Below, piece by piece: positions 1 to 13,600 of a DNA stretch of 60,000 nt. How positions within the stretch are numbered: position 1 is the first letter of the stretch; the number at the start of each line of letters is the position of its first letter. Below the pieces are notes generated by a model. It was not told where the DNA came from, did no database searches, and saw only the letters and a program-made list of their open reading frames with translations. The stretch is from the NCBI GenBank assembly GCA_914767715.1, contig OU612069.1, forward strand, positions 15,995,387-16,055,386, given 5' to 3'. Source of the stretch: Membranipora membranacea. Lineage: Eukaryota; Bryozoa; Gymnolaemata; Cheilostomatida; Membraniporidae. Position numbers and translations under genes: made by a program.

Positions 1-814
1 TTTTTCCCAAGTAAATCATGCCTCAGTGAGTTGTCTTGACCTATTTGAATAAAAGATAATTCCCAAGGTTTACAAGGTGTAGATTCTCCCCATTCACAGA
101 TTCATTATAATTGCCAATCGAATGTCGCTTGCCTGAATATTATGCAAATTAGTGTAAATATTGAATGATAATAGTGGAAAGTGATAATCACAAAAATCTA
201 TCTGTGTAATACAAATTAGTTTTTCATATTAAATAAGTGAAACTGAGCTGTCTATCATCCATCCATGCTTACCATAAACTGATAAACATTTATTTCAATG
301 ATGCTAGCAGATGACCTGCTGATCTCCCCGATTTGCTTTTATTTTATTTTGTAACACTGAAATCAATGAGTATTTAACACAAAAATCGATCAAAACCACA
401 GTGATGTGATCTCATACACATAATATCAATCGGTAAGGTGCAATAACAGCTCATGTCTGCCTAAATTATTCAATAAAAATTGCAGCGCTGACAGTTGCCA
501 TACTGCATATTGAGGTTGACTGTTTGATTCTCCTCCAAAATCTAGTCAATTTAATTACCATGACCCTAAATTGGTCTCTAGGCTTTGGCGAACAGGGCTC
601 TGCGCCGAAATCTGTTGAGCTGTTGAGGGGGAGGGCTTCCAGCGTCCCCAAATTCCCCAGCTGGGTTTTTTGCTTCTGTTTTTTTTAGTTAATTTAGTAG
701 GTAGGACTGAAAATGAAAATGAATAAAAATAAAAGGACTGCCAGATAGCCCAAGACTAGAACTGAGGCAATCCTGTTCAGAAGTCCATCATCCATGTGGA
801 TGACGCAGGCGACC
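1..814. other. Non-coding flank, no gene recognised
   Basis: I see no convincing coding exon here. The stretch is AT-rich apart from a GC-richer patch near 590-660. TTTATT at about 290 and 340 would read as AATAAA on the minus strand and could serve as a poly(A) signal for the antisense exon that ends at 815. This is weak evidence. Confidence 0.4.
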
Positions 815-1065
815 TCAGATCCAGGCCCCCACTAATCCCAAAGGTGGGCCCTTGAACGCCTGCAGATCATGCATGCCAGGAGCGTAACAAGATACCAGCT
901 CAACACCAGAGTAGAATATTGCTTCCTGCCCAGGATCATCACAAATGGCAGGGTCACATTTGAAAGCTAGAAATTCCCCCTGTGATGGACTGTAGGCAAT
1001 GAACTGCTTGTCACTTTTTAACACAATACATAGGTGCGGAGCGCCAAACGTCTCATAATATCTCT
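815..1065 (-). CDS. Candidate terminal exon of an unknown minus-strand gene
   Basis: On the minus strand an acceptor (ATTTTCAG just right of 1065) opens a frame of about 83 codons starting near RYYETFGAPHLC and ending ...GLVGAWI, with a TGA stop at 815-817. Composition is protein-like, with four cysteines and balanced hydrophobic and charged residues, and GC content is higher than in the flanks. A second candidate exon lies at 1537-1600, but its donor phase does not join this acceptor unless the third AG of CAGAGAG is used or an exon is missing. I do not recognise the family. It could be the 3' end of a gene divergent from gene 1, or a decayed exon. Confidence 0.4.
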
Positions 1066-1536
1066 CTGAAAATATCAAATGTAAATCAACTATGTAAACT
1101 GTTGGCTTCTGAAGAAAAAATAGTGGTTTCTTGTAGCTCAGCATTTCACTAATACAACATTAGAGGGGAAAATTGATTTCAGTTAAAAGCGACCCTGGCA
1201 ATATCAATCCCAACAGTACTCAGCTCGATGTTATTGGAGAATAATAAACCTGTCAACTTGCAGTACTGATGAAGCATCAAATGTCAACTGAATAACTAAT
1301 TCACTCTAAGTACAAGATAAACTGTCAGATTATTGGAGACAAATAAGTAATTAAAATCAATTGTTTACCTTTAGGCGATGATCTAATGATATTGATAAAC
1401 AAAATAATATATCATTCATAGTCACACATATTAGTGATAGTGTCTTCAGTCACTCATAAATAATAAATTATCCCTAAATAACATTACATTAAATCCTTCA
1501 AATGGAAAACAAATCTATTAAAAAAAGCAAACATAC

Positions 1537-1600
1537 TTCTTATCACAGGCCCAATAATCACTGCTCAAGGCAGACAGCGGAATAGCAAAATTTTTACATC
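1537..1600 (-). CDS. Candidate small antisense exon next to gene 1 start
   Basis: The minus strand shows TATCTTCAG acceptor, 64 bases with one open frame (about 20 residues beginning CKNFAIPLSALSS), then an AA|GTATGT donor. It lies only 20 bases upstream of the gene 1 start codon, so it would overlap the gene 1 5' untranslated region on the opposite strand. Short length keeps confidence low. With the 815-1065 exon it could form a small antisense gene. Confidence 0.25.
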
Positions 1601-1619
1601 CTGAAGATAGAAAGCAGCA

Positions 1620-1674
1620 ATGGAGATAATCTATCAGATACTTGTGCTGTTATATATTATCCGATTGGTGTCAG
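1620..1674 (+). CDS. Gene 1 exon 1: signal peptide
   Basis: ATG in a good context (AGCAATGG) begins MEIIYQILVLLYIIRLVSG, a typical hydrophobic secretion signal with a small residue at the likely cleavage point. The donor TCAG|GTATGT leaves one base, which matches the phase-1 acceptor at 1934. This start was chosen because the in-frame ATG at 1813 lies in the intron, upstream of the strong polypyrimidine-CAG acceptor at 1931-1933. Confidence 0.75.
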
Positions 1675-4600
1675 GTATGTTAATAAACAGTGATTCCAGA
1701 TTTGTCTACTTAGGTGACGCTTATGTGAGCATTCTCTGAAGTTATTGTATGCCTTAAAAAAGATAAACAGACAGTATGAGTCTTCTTTTAAAATATTTGT
1801 AATGGCAAGAGTGTGGCAATGAGAGGCATTCCTAAGTTTAAGAAATTTGCCAGCATTTCAGAAAGATATAGATTGTTAATATTTGTTGCTGGCAGGGTAA
1901 TTATGTGTCATTGGCTGTCTTTTTTTTTGCCAGGTTCATCAAATAAAAACATAACTGATAGTTCAAAGAATGTGACTGAGAGACTATTTATACCGCAATC
2001 TATTTTCTACAATTTCAATATGACCTGCCCTGTTGAGGACGAAGACAATGTTATTATCACAGATAACCCTCAAGTTAAGGTTACCGTCCCTTCAACAACA
2101 CCACACACAGATGGTGAGTCATCAGTGAGGCAAGAGGCTGCCCCTTGGCAGACCCTCAAGTTAATCGAGTATCATTGGCTCATTTCATCAAACTGATCTA
2201 CTTTAACATACATGCTCAAATATAGGATTCAGACAGAGTGTATTTTTTACTCATGTTATCACAACTATTGGTCAGCTGGCAGGTGATGCTGTAAGCAGAG
2301 GATGATAATGCCTTCAAATAAAAACTCTAATAGAGAAAGTGTGCATGTCTTTTTATAGCAATTGAATATTGTGACCTGAGTTGGCAAGTATATGGATCGC
2401 ACTGCTACAAAGTTTTAACATCTCGCATGAGTAAGACGCAGGCTTCTGGTGCCTGTTCTGCAGAGGGAGCACAACTTCTCTACATATCAGATGAGAGGGA
2501 GAATAAGTTCATTGCAGATATGCTGTCAGACAAAGATATAGATGAGGCATGGACAGCCATAAAGGCAGGTCAGTCAAATATATGAACCAGCGTTCAGCAT
2601 AGACAGAGACGATGAATGTGTCATAGAGACCTTAATTATTTAAATCTATATACCACAATCATAAAACTTTGGGAGTTTTCCTGTGTAAATATTGAAGTGA
2701 AATAGTGCGATTATTTTCATTGATGAATAATATACCTTTTCTTTTCAGTCCCCCTGGAAATTATGGTTCTCGAAGCCTCAAACACCCCTCTGAGTGCTTC
2801 GATTCCGAGAGAAGTTGGATCGTTTTCTCTGGAGGTCTGGTTCAGTATTTATAACTCCTCAGATGTCTCCCCAATGGTTCTGTATGTGATGATCAACGAC
2901 AAGCAGCTCATACAGTTTGGAGTGTCAGTCAGTGTGAATCAAGTATTTGTAACAACAGACAACAACATCTGGGAGACGTGTAAGGGAGCATGGAGCAGTA
3001 TGCCTCATCAAATGTGACAAAAATTGACCATATATTTGAGACTTGGCATAGTGTTCCTACAGCAAATTTTGTTTGGGCAAACTGTGACTTGGACCCAATA
3101 TCTACTTTAAACAAGCAATTCATGCGCACATTTCCCCATTCATTCATTACATTTACGGATTCGCATTGGGTCTATCCAGTTAAATTGGATCAATTCAACT
3201 AATCTGAGTCTAATCTAAGTTATAATTAAATAGGAGACCCTCAAAAGTTTGAGACTATTTCCATTTTTTTCAATGTGTTCTGTTTGTTCCGAACATGCCA
3301 CCAAGGTACGAAACCATGACTGAATATGAGTACAAGTCTGTTTTCATCTTCTCTCAAAGCGTTTTGTTTGATCGTTCCAGCAAATTACACACCGACTGTT
3401 TGGAATAAAATGCTGACCACATATTCGAATGAGGCACAGAACTTGACAGTAGCACTGAATGATAAGCTGGTTCTTACCATGAGTCATGCTAATATATCAG
3501 CTGGCGGAAGTTCTCTAGAGTTGCTTGGTGCATACAATGATACATCTTTCCATGCAGAGACAGGTTTGTTGAGACAGTATATCACAGATTAAAGTATCGG
3601 TACTTAAATTTTGGGCGATTTTGTAGGATATTGCTGTAAATTTACCTATCATTTAAAGCTGAAATATAATCAATCGCATAGCTTTATAATAATGAACATA
3701 TATCATACTAAAGGTAAAACCAAAACATACGGATTAGTACTTAGTGTATTATGATCACTTTCTATAAATTACTAACCATTGTTTATCAATAATTACCGTT
3801 AATATTGTTTGATTATTCGAAGGACACACAAGAAGAAAGAGATATACTGAGACTGTAAGTCAAGGTAATATGATACTTTCAATACAAGCCAAATTGATTG
3901 TAACATGCCATCACTTGATAAACACTTGTGCTATCAAAATGCAATATTGATTGATGCCAAAAAAAATGGTAAGCCTCTCAGATTATATTTGATTTTTTTC
4001 TGTGGTAATTTTGCAAATCATTAGGATGGAAGCAACTCAAAATTAATTCCGTCTGAATCAACCTGATCTAATTTTGTCAGTATTACTATGCTAGGTACTA
4101 AGGTCGATGAAAACTTATGTTAAAGGTGTGACATACACAGACTGCGGCGGTGTTGCGCCTGTTGGAACAAACTACAGGTTCATTGATATGCTCTACGACA
4201 ACAACACAGACTGCAGTGTATATCAAGAGTGCTTGTATGATACAAATGAGTGTCAGAAAAGAACATGCAACATCAACCAAATGTTTAAAAAAGCATTTTG
4301 GGATGACCTTTCTAAAATGATGACACATACTGGATGCCATCCTTATGATCAAACAACCTGCCTTGAGATGAAATCTCTTTGCAAGTGTAAGTGAAATTCA
4401 GATGAGGATAAGCACATTGAAAAACCTATCTTTGAGTTCCGATTTTTGTGTAAACTCCTAATTAATAAAATTCTTATAGTATAGTATTTTGACGATAATT
4501 AACTATAAGTTAGGAAAACTTAGTTAGGTGAACTGGGGCTGGTTTCAATAAGAGGTTTAGCCATGCTTTCACGGCTGAAGGCCAGCTAAAGCTCAGCAAC

Positions 4601-7600
4601 TCACCAAATCGGGTTTAAATTTAACACACTCATAGCTGATCCTTAGCCGAATCTTGGCTGTTCTGTTTCAGACGGCTATCACTCAGCCAATATGCCATTA
4701 CATATGAAATATATCCTAAGTGATTGAATAGTATCATACTATCATAATTTATGATAAATGACGATTCATCAAAGTGTAATTTATCTGCAATGACAACAGA
4801 CATAAAAATCAAGGATTCTGGGGTGTTTAGTGATAATGTGAGAACTATCCAAAATGAATATCAATCAAATAAGCTGAGTGATAGCTGAGTGGTAGCAGGG
4901 CCTAGTTGAAACTTGATTAAGTGGCTGCTAAGATCTGGCTAAAACTCAGGTAAATGTCTTCTAAATACATGTTAGCGAGATCCTAATTGAAACCAGCCCC
5001 TGAATGATGACAACGAATCATGGTCCGCCTTTGCACTATGCTTTCAGCATACGAGCTAACTTATGGCTCAGACGAACTGGTACTTTACCCTTTCAAGGAA
5101 ACCTGGAATGGCGCAGTTGAGTATTGTGAGAGTATGGATCTTACTCTGTACATGGCACCAGATGAGTTATTCAATTCACTGGGGTAAGTTTTACTCTATT
5201 TTAATTTCAAGTTTTATTTCATTTTAAAATCGCGATCGAGGACAGGGGCTTGTTAAATAGCTTGCCTGATAATCAGCTTAGGCAGCAATACTATCAACAA
5301 CTTTTTGCATATTATTTTCTTTTTCAAAGTTTTTATCAATATTGAAGTTATTTGCATGGTATTTAGATTTTACCAAAGAGACGTCTCCCTCGAAATTGTG
5401 GGAATAAATAATAGGTAACAAATAGATATTTGTTTCTTGGATATTTACTCTGTGTTAGGTTAAGTTATCAATCACTGTGTATGCACCAGTGAGTTGCATC
5501 CCATTATCCACAATTTTCTATGAACGGTTGAAAATCCATCATCATAAACAATGACTCAGAGCGAGGTTAAGCTTCTGCAGAATTGATTACGACTGTGAAT
5601 AGAAAATGATCATAAATTCTTCGCTACATCACGAGAAATAATAATTGATTGGCTGCGGACAGGACTATTAATGAATTACATTTTGGCTAAAGCGTGCTCA
5701 AGTAATCTAATTGTCTGCTGTATTTGGGTATTCCTCACTTTCTTTGAAACCTGTAGTTCATACATGTTTCTATCAGATAAAACTACTCAGGCAAGTATCA
5801 CAAGTTGGCTCCAAAAGTAAGGCTTAATTGAAATTCAAACTCCAACTGACTATTATGTTTTGTTTTTATGCAGTGCCTTACCAGAGACCATGCTGATAGC
5901 CTACAGTTATTGGGCGAGAAGATCTAGTCAGTCAGGTAGGAACCAATGAACTTTTTTGTGAAGACAGCTGTCAAAATGTATATGCAATTTGGAGTTTTAA
6001 GAATCATGGTCAGCACTATTACTAAACGGGTGAGCTGCAAGATTTGCAAAAAATTACAAAAATTAAAATTGTCACCATTAGTTGGCAGATGAAAATGATG
6101 TAAAAACAAAAATTACAAGGTCTGTTGGGGTACAATGTCATACTGCAAAAAGGGTATCTCCTGAATTTTTGTATGAAGATGAACATGGAGGGGTCTTCAA
6201 ACTGGAATGTGCGATGCTTTACTAAAGCATCATATCGCTTTCACATTGCTCAACATGATCACTCTTTCAATCAATGAGGGAGCAACAGTGAGTAAAATCC
6301 TAGCAGGTATCTCTCACTCACTGTTTGAGCGATCAAATTTCTGTATTGGCTGACTGTAATTGAAAGACCCCCTTACATGTCTTCTAGTAATCTTATATTT
6401 TCATTTTAACAAATCTTTCCTAAAGCAATGGTCTAATTTTCTTCGGTTTCTATAAGTGATATTGAAGTTTGTATATGACATCAAAAAACATGTGTTAGGA
6501 AGCTGAGGACAATATCTATTAGATCACTTGCAGCTCAGCTATACTGATTGCGAGGTCATGTAATTTTCTGTTACAGATGAAAAGTGCATCCTGGTAGAAA
6601 TGAACAAAGTTCCTTATGATGGTGACCGGGAGTCATGTGACACTACAGATACAAGAGCTTACTTCTTCTGTGTCTCAAAGCCTGGTTTGTTTAACGTCAA
6701 CTGCGATTCTGAATATCAATTGTTTTCTCAATTCATCGAAACCCAAGAACTTTCTAAACGTCAGGCACATGTTATGATGTTTATGGTGTAATTTGCCCAT
6801 TTGAATTTCAGGCCGCAGTAATGAATGGCACTCATGAAAACCTCCTGTTAGCCCTATTGCCAACATATTTAATTTTTCTTTTCAGAATTGCGAATTATTA
6901 TTTGTGTATGTAATTGCATTACGCCCTAAACCTTGCGGAGAATTCCTCTAGAACTTGTTTTTCACAATGATATAAATTTTGTTTACATTTGAACATAAAT
7001 GCACCAATAACATAATTATAGTACCACGCATGCAGGCACTTGGTTTCAAAAATTAAAGGCTTGCAAAACACCTTCAAGTTTGACACCTCTATAATCAGAT
7101 AAGGATTACCCAAAACTAATAATTTGGATGGAAGCATGAAATCTGCGGAAGTGAGATTTGATTTCAAATTACATCTGACCACAGTTACCTCTGTAACCTG
7201 TTAGTCATAAAATCTGTTGATCAGAGACGGTCAAATTTAATGTGGTTGCTCCGCCCAGCAGCAAAATGGCAGATATGATGTCAACACTGACATTTAAACA
7301 AAATGTTTGAGAACGATTTACACTGAATTTAGTAATGCTTACCATGATCATTAGCTACTTTGCTTATTTTGCAGATAGTGCTGCACACATCAGTATACCT
7401 CTTTCAGACTCTTCTCACCTTAACCTTGTTTTCATTGATGAGCCGCTTACAGCACAGAAGGCCATAGATAAATGTAATAGCAGTCACCTACAAGTTTATC
7501 AGACTGCTGATCCGGTTACCTCAGAAGAAATGTAAGTTATAACAGATCAAATAATTGGAAAAAAAGGGATAACAAGGAAGGACTTTTTTTTAAATATAAC

Positions 7601-10600
7601 ATGAAATACAATCTAATTCGATAATAATGTAACGCTTCATTAATAATGTAAAGCTCTTTGTGTCAGGATCTCATATTACACATAAACAATCGCCTGGCTC
7701 TGCACAAATAAATCTTATACCCGAACACTGTATATTGTCTGTAATCTGTTTTTTGTTATTAGATATTTGTTCATGGAGTCATATTTGGAGAACTACAGAG
7801 CAGATTCAACTTGGACAACCGTAGACTTAGATAAATCCTGTAAGCATTTATTCATTCTAATATTGCTGTTTGCTAAGAAACAGAAGATTGGGCTGCCCCT
7901 AAAGAGGGACGCAAGGTGCCCTAATCCTCATACTGAGAATGTGATACATTCTAGAAAAGTAGAATGCATCCTAGAGGTGAGGCCATAGAGGACCTCCTAA
8001 TCATAAGTGTGCAGCAAGCTGCCAAAACTGAACTGGCACTAATCAGCCATTGGCCATGACACTTTGATCTTAGCCAATAGGCCGAGTAGAAATATTTCTT
8101 TGAGTGTGAAAGTTGGCAGAGATGCATTGTTAAAAAGAATTGATCTAGCCTATATATAACTTTTCTGAAACAATGCCGACTACAGATATTGTGGCAGCCA
8201 CGTTAGGAGCACCATGGAGTGTACATCTCACATAAGCTAAGACAAGTCAATTTGACTACACATTTTTAACATCAAAAGATGAATTATTGAAATGACAGGC
8301 AAGACAATTCTTCAAATTCACAACAGACATAATTTACATAGCAGGACAGTTTGGCTTTAACGTAAATCACAACGAAAAAAGGAAACTCAAAAACTAACTG
8401 AAACCATTGAAAAGAAATGTTTTGACAATACTTATTCAAACATATGGTAAAGCTATATTTATGGTTGATGATAAACATATATGTGGAAGGGAGTTGTTGA
8501 AAGCAGTAGTTGTATGACCTAAAAGGAACTTTTTTGGTGGATGCAAAACATGAATATCACGAAATCAAAACTAATTTTCAGTACTTGAACAAGCACTGAT
8601 GATATAACTTGATATCTCCACTAACAATCATTTCAGGCACATTTTTTACAATATTGAGTTATCTTTTTTAGCATGTTCTTTGTTCAAATTTACAACTCAA
8701 GAAACAGCTGAGACGGACTGTAGTTATATCCATAAAAGTAGTGTCTTTTGTGATGTGTCATCCCCTAAAGGTGAGGGAATTAAACACCATTATTTATTGC
8801 CATCCCAATATAATCGATGAGAAAAGATCATTCAGATTTATTCGGTTTTCAATTACCACCTCTCAGACCTCTGAGGTAATTTCATTCTAATGAAATATAT
8901 GAATTTTGTCCTTATCCTAATTTTCTGTGGGCATGTGTCTTGGCATGCAAGCAATGCTTCCAAAAACAACAACTTTATTTTTTGTCATCAAAACAAAATA
9001 TGTTGTAAGTTGTCTAGGTACTAATCATTCCATGTGTACTTGAATAAACAAATACCTGCAAATGTGCAAATATACACTTCTCTATATCATTTCCATGCTT
9101 CTCAGTTTCTAAATTAATTAACCCATCACACAGGTGGAGAATTCTTCATTCAAGTCCAACAATCAGGTTCAAATGTAAGTCTGATGTACATCAACATGAA
9201 ACTAAGTGCAACTGATGCGCAGAAGCATTGTAACAACGTAGGTATGGAACTATACCAGTCTGATAATGATATCGAAGCAGCGAGACAGGCGTGAGTATGT
9301 CACGAACCTTCTAATTTCTAAATATGACCACTGCAACTGGATAAAACCGGTGAATTTTACAGAACATGTACTAATGAAGTATAAAATTTGATCAGTATAC
9401 CCTGCCATCAAATATTGTGTGTGCCATAACAACTTATGCTATAGCATGTTTCTGGTCTTAACATTTGTAAGAAAAATGGTGCGTCAACTTTTCAAAGTTC
9501 AAGGTTTTGCTCAAAATTTTACCTAATAGCTGCATCTGATCTTTCCAGCTGTCAGACGTGTCAACGAAAGATGGAAAACACTAATGGTCCTTGAGTAAGA
9601 TACGATTTCAAATGTATTTGTGTTAACTAAAAGCTCAGAACACGTAGTCTTTGTTCTTCATAGTTCTTGCTCTTGGCTACTGATGGAATTTTAGTGCGCA
9701 GCCATCAAAAGTAAATATAAACTCTAGATACAACACAAGCAAGTCATATTGACCGCTGTGTAGTAGTGTATGGCACATCAGATTATTTGATCTTTACCGA
9801 TGATATCTATAACACTAGTTTGTTCCCTCGGAGGACGGTGGTGGTGGAGGGATATTTAAAAAGTTGTGTATCAAATCAGTTTGTACCTATGTATAGTCTA
9901 TATTGAGCCAAGATCTACAAAATTGTCCAGGGACTAAAGTCTGCAACATGCTGCTTGCTAGAGTGCGGCTTTGTCTGATTCAAAGTTTCTAAGGTAGGAA
10001 ACTCGCAAGATTTTACTTCTGTCTGCCACTTCCTAATGTATTAAACAGAATCCACGAATAGCCACTAGAGTCCAGCTGCTGGTACTCATAATTTGCAGTT
10101 CGCACCCTATACCCATATCTACAATACCTTACAGGATGAAAATTTTCACTGATTTAACTTTGGCGACCTGTCCAAAAATAGTAAAACTTGTGAATTATTA
10201 GTGAATATCAATTTTGTAAATCCTTTATGTATATTATCATTGGTAACTTTGCAAACACCTCATAATTCGATGAGGAAAGTAATATTTTGGATATTTTTGT
10301 GAATACTTAATATGCTCAATTTAAAATTTAATAAAAGTTTTTATCCTGTAGGGTTATCTTAAAAGGCAGAGGGTGGGTTTTTCTTTACACTTCGATTCTT
10401 TTGCATCTTTTCAGTTCAACTGAATTACTTGAGAACTTCTCTCCCATACCATATTAACCCTTCATACATGCATGGATAGATTAAAACTATCTCACAGTGG
10501 TGTCCGAATGTCAATGTAGTTGGGTGGATAATCTGTACTGGTTTGGCATAAACTGATAGAAAAAAGGTTTTGATTGACGGTCAGAAAAATTATTGGCTGA

Positions 10601-13600
10601 TGGTAATTGCAAGAGTGGCATTGATCGGACCATTTCTTGTGTTGGATATTCAGAAAAACATTGGACGGATAAACTTGGCTTCACACTGTTCAGGCATGGT
10701 CAGAGGGACAAATCTCTTTGATCAACCTGCAGAACAAATTTTTTTTTTTTTGGTCACAGTCAAGATGATATCCAGCAGTCAGAATTGTTCATGAAATTGA
10801 GACATTCTTTACATTGACACGACTATGTGAAAAGATTACATTTCATTTGATACCTTTCTGTCTAAATTGCCAGTCGAACTGTTTCAAAATGAGAAAATCT
10901 CCATAACGTCACTTTGCATATAAAATCAGATTTTTTATCATTTAGTTGACAAAAATAGATCAGAAATTAAACCTTATTCAAGGACAATTAGGGTTTTCCG
11001 TCTTTGGGTAACACATCTGACAGCTGGAATGATCAGTAGCAGTTATTTAAGTAAAATGTTGAACAAAACATTAAATTCTCAATAGCTGATGCACCATTTT
11101 TCATACAAATGCTATAGACCAGAAGCATCAGAAGCATCTATAGGTGGTTATGGTACACACAATATTTGATGGCACGGTATACTGATTACATTATATACTT
11201 CATTAGTATATGTTCTGTACAATTCATCAGTTGTGCCCAGTTGTAGTGGTGATATTTGGAAATAAGAAGGTGTTTTATTCATACATTACATTCATGTGGA
11301 GATAACTCCTATTCTGGCCTATGGGCGACAGTGAAAAAGTGAATAGCGCAGTGACGTTGTTTCACTGAATTAGAGAGGACGCTCTAAGCCAGTAGTTTTT
11401 AGTCTAGAGTATTTATATGTGAATGGAAGTATCAAGCTGAAATTTTCTAATCATAGAAAGATGAACTACGGGAATAATATTATGATCCTCTGTGAAAGTT
11501 CATTGCTTATTCTCCCATGCTTGATTTTATGACAAAAACAACCCCTACAAACCTGTCAACTATAGTTGATACCCGAGTTGAGAGAGCAAAATCAAGCTTT
11601 AATGTCTGTATTCATTTCCCATAGGGTCATCCAACTGCAGAAAAAAAAGTTATATGCTCATTATATTTGGGTCAAAGCGGATCTGGAGAACAATGGTAAG
11701 TGACAACACGGAGTGAAAGATGTGTTTGTGTGAAATCACCGTTGTCCCACTTTGTTTGAAAGTTACCGAATATTCACTGGACAGCTGCAATGTCTTTCCA
11801 ATTTTCATACTCCTTTAAGACGGATTTGCAAAGGCTTTGCAAAAAAATATAACTATTAGAATCACTTTGAATAATTAGAGTTCACGGTAATTAAGTTGGA
11901 TCTCCTTTTTTAGATTGCTTGGTTCACAATGTCATGGAGCAAGAGAACACCATCACTGAGTGCCCTTATACTGCTACTCTATTATGTGTGTCTTCTCAGT
12001 TCGCCTTTACCACAGTAATATCTACAAACGATAGTTTTGAGACTACAGCTGAATCCACAGAGACAAACAGTACTGTTACCTCTCAGTATGATGTGACCAC
12101 AACAGCATCACTGGCTGATGGTGAACTTAAAACATAAATCTTGTCTTATGGAATACAAGTCTTCGGTTTAGTGAGGTTCTCTGCTCAAAAACTTTGCGTT
12201 TAGCGCTGTAACAACTGGCTGCCAAAATTGATGCTTTGATAGACCATGCTGTCTTATGAAGACCAAACCCTGCAGCCTAATGATAAGCCCTGCAAGGTGC
12301 AATCAGAGAGTAAGCCTCACAGTTTAGAATTGAACAACCTTCTTGTAAAACTTTTCCTCAAACTCTATATACATAAGATTTGTTTTGTCAGATGCCATAC
12401 TCATAGGACCTCTGTCAAACAAACTGAGCCACAATTGTTTGTCCCTTTCGTCCTTGTCTTTTTAGAAGGATTGGATGAGAGTAATGAAACACAAAGCTGG
12501 GAAAGTGCTGTAGCTGCATGCCAAGAGCAGTATGATGATGACATGTATGTCTCTATCTGGTACCCGAAGAGTGTCATGTCAAGTCTCATCATATCAAGGT
12601 ATCAATGACACAGAATTTGTTTTCCATTTGCTGGCAAAAGGCTGTCAACATGCTAAAGTAAGACCTCAAACTGTTATGGCATCATGGGCCAAAACCTAGA
12701 TATGGTTGCAGTGTGCTTTTGTATTACATGGTTGCATGTAGAGGGGTCCAATGGGATCCCCTCTTTGACGTATTTTATTTGTTAGCATCTACTGATTTCA
12801 TTTTAGGTATATGAAAGTAAACTCGATAACTCACATGTGGATAGGTCTTCACTACAATCAGACTACACAAACACTTGTAGATACACAAGGCACAGAAATC
12901 CAAGATTACTACAAGCCGATCTTTAGTGAGTAATATGTATGTGTACATACACAGATAACAGTAGGGATCATGCTTCATTCTATTAAGCCAATCTTCCTAT
13001 TAAAAACTTCATATATCTTATGTCAAAAACTTCACAAAGACCGAAGAATGCTGTAGTCAGGCGGTAATAAATAGCAATTATGTGTGTGGTATTAGAAGTT
13101 TGAAGTTGAAGTTTGTTTATTCCCTAAATTCTAACATCCATCCTGTGATAGGTTGATAGCATCGAATGTACAGCACATACATGGAAGTTAGAAGCAGTCC
13201 ACCTTACTCATCAGGTATTCATGCATAGTGCTGCACAAGCAAAATATGGTACCTCATCTTCCACTTCAGTGAACTGTAAATGTTAATGAATGAAGTTATC
13301 CACTATTTTATAATGGCTCCTGACAATTAAAATCTCAACTGAAGTGAAACAATCACTAAAAGTAGTTTGAAGTGGTTTTTTTTTGGGAAATTACATGACT
13401 AGGCATACATACCTCATAATTTCTAGCACCCAGTGGTGCTTTGCAATATTTTCAGTGTAAAAATACATGGCTAATAGTCATAAAACAATCGGATATCTAT
13501 AAGTAGTGCTGAGTTTTATCTGCCGTGATATGTGTGGGTAATTGAGACTCACCTTTTTAAAATGATCTTTCCAGATGAATCTGGATTATCTCAGAATCTC

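Noticed and set aside
1813-1933. In-frame ATG upstream of gene 1 exon 2 as the start
   Set aside because: A strong polypyrimidine-CAG acceptor lies at 1931-1933, and the exon at 1620-1674 supplies a proper signal peptide in matching phase.
10570-10794. 74-codon frame inside the spacer of the inverted repeat
   Set aside because: No similarity to transposases or CTLD exons and no splice sites fitting gene 1; probably chance.
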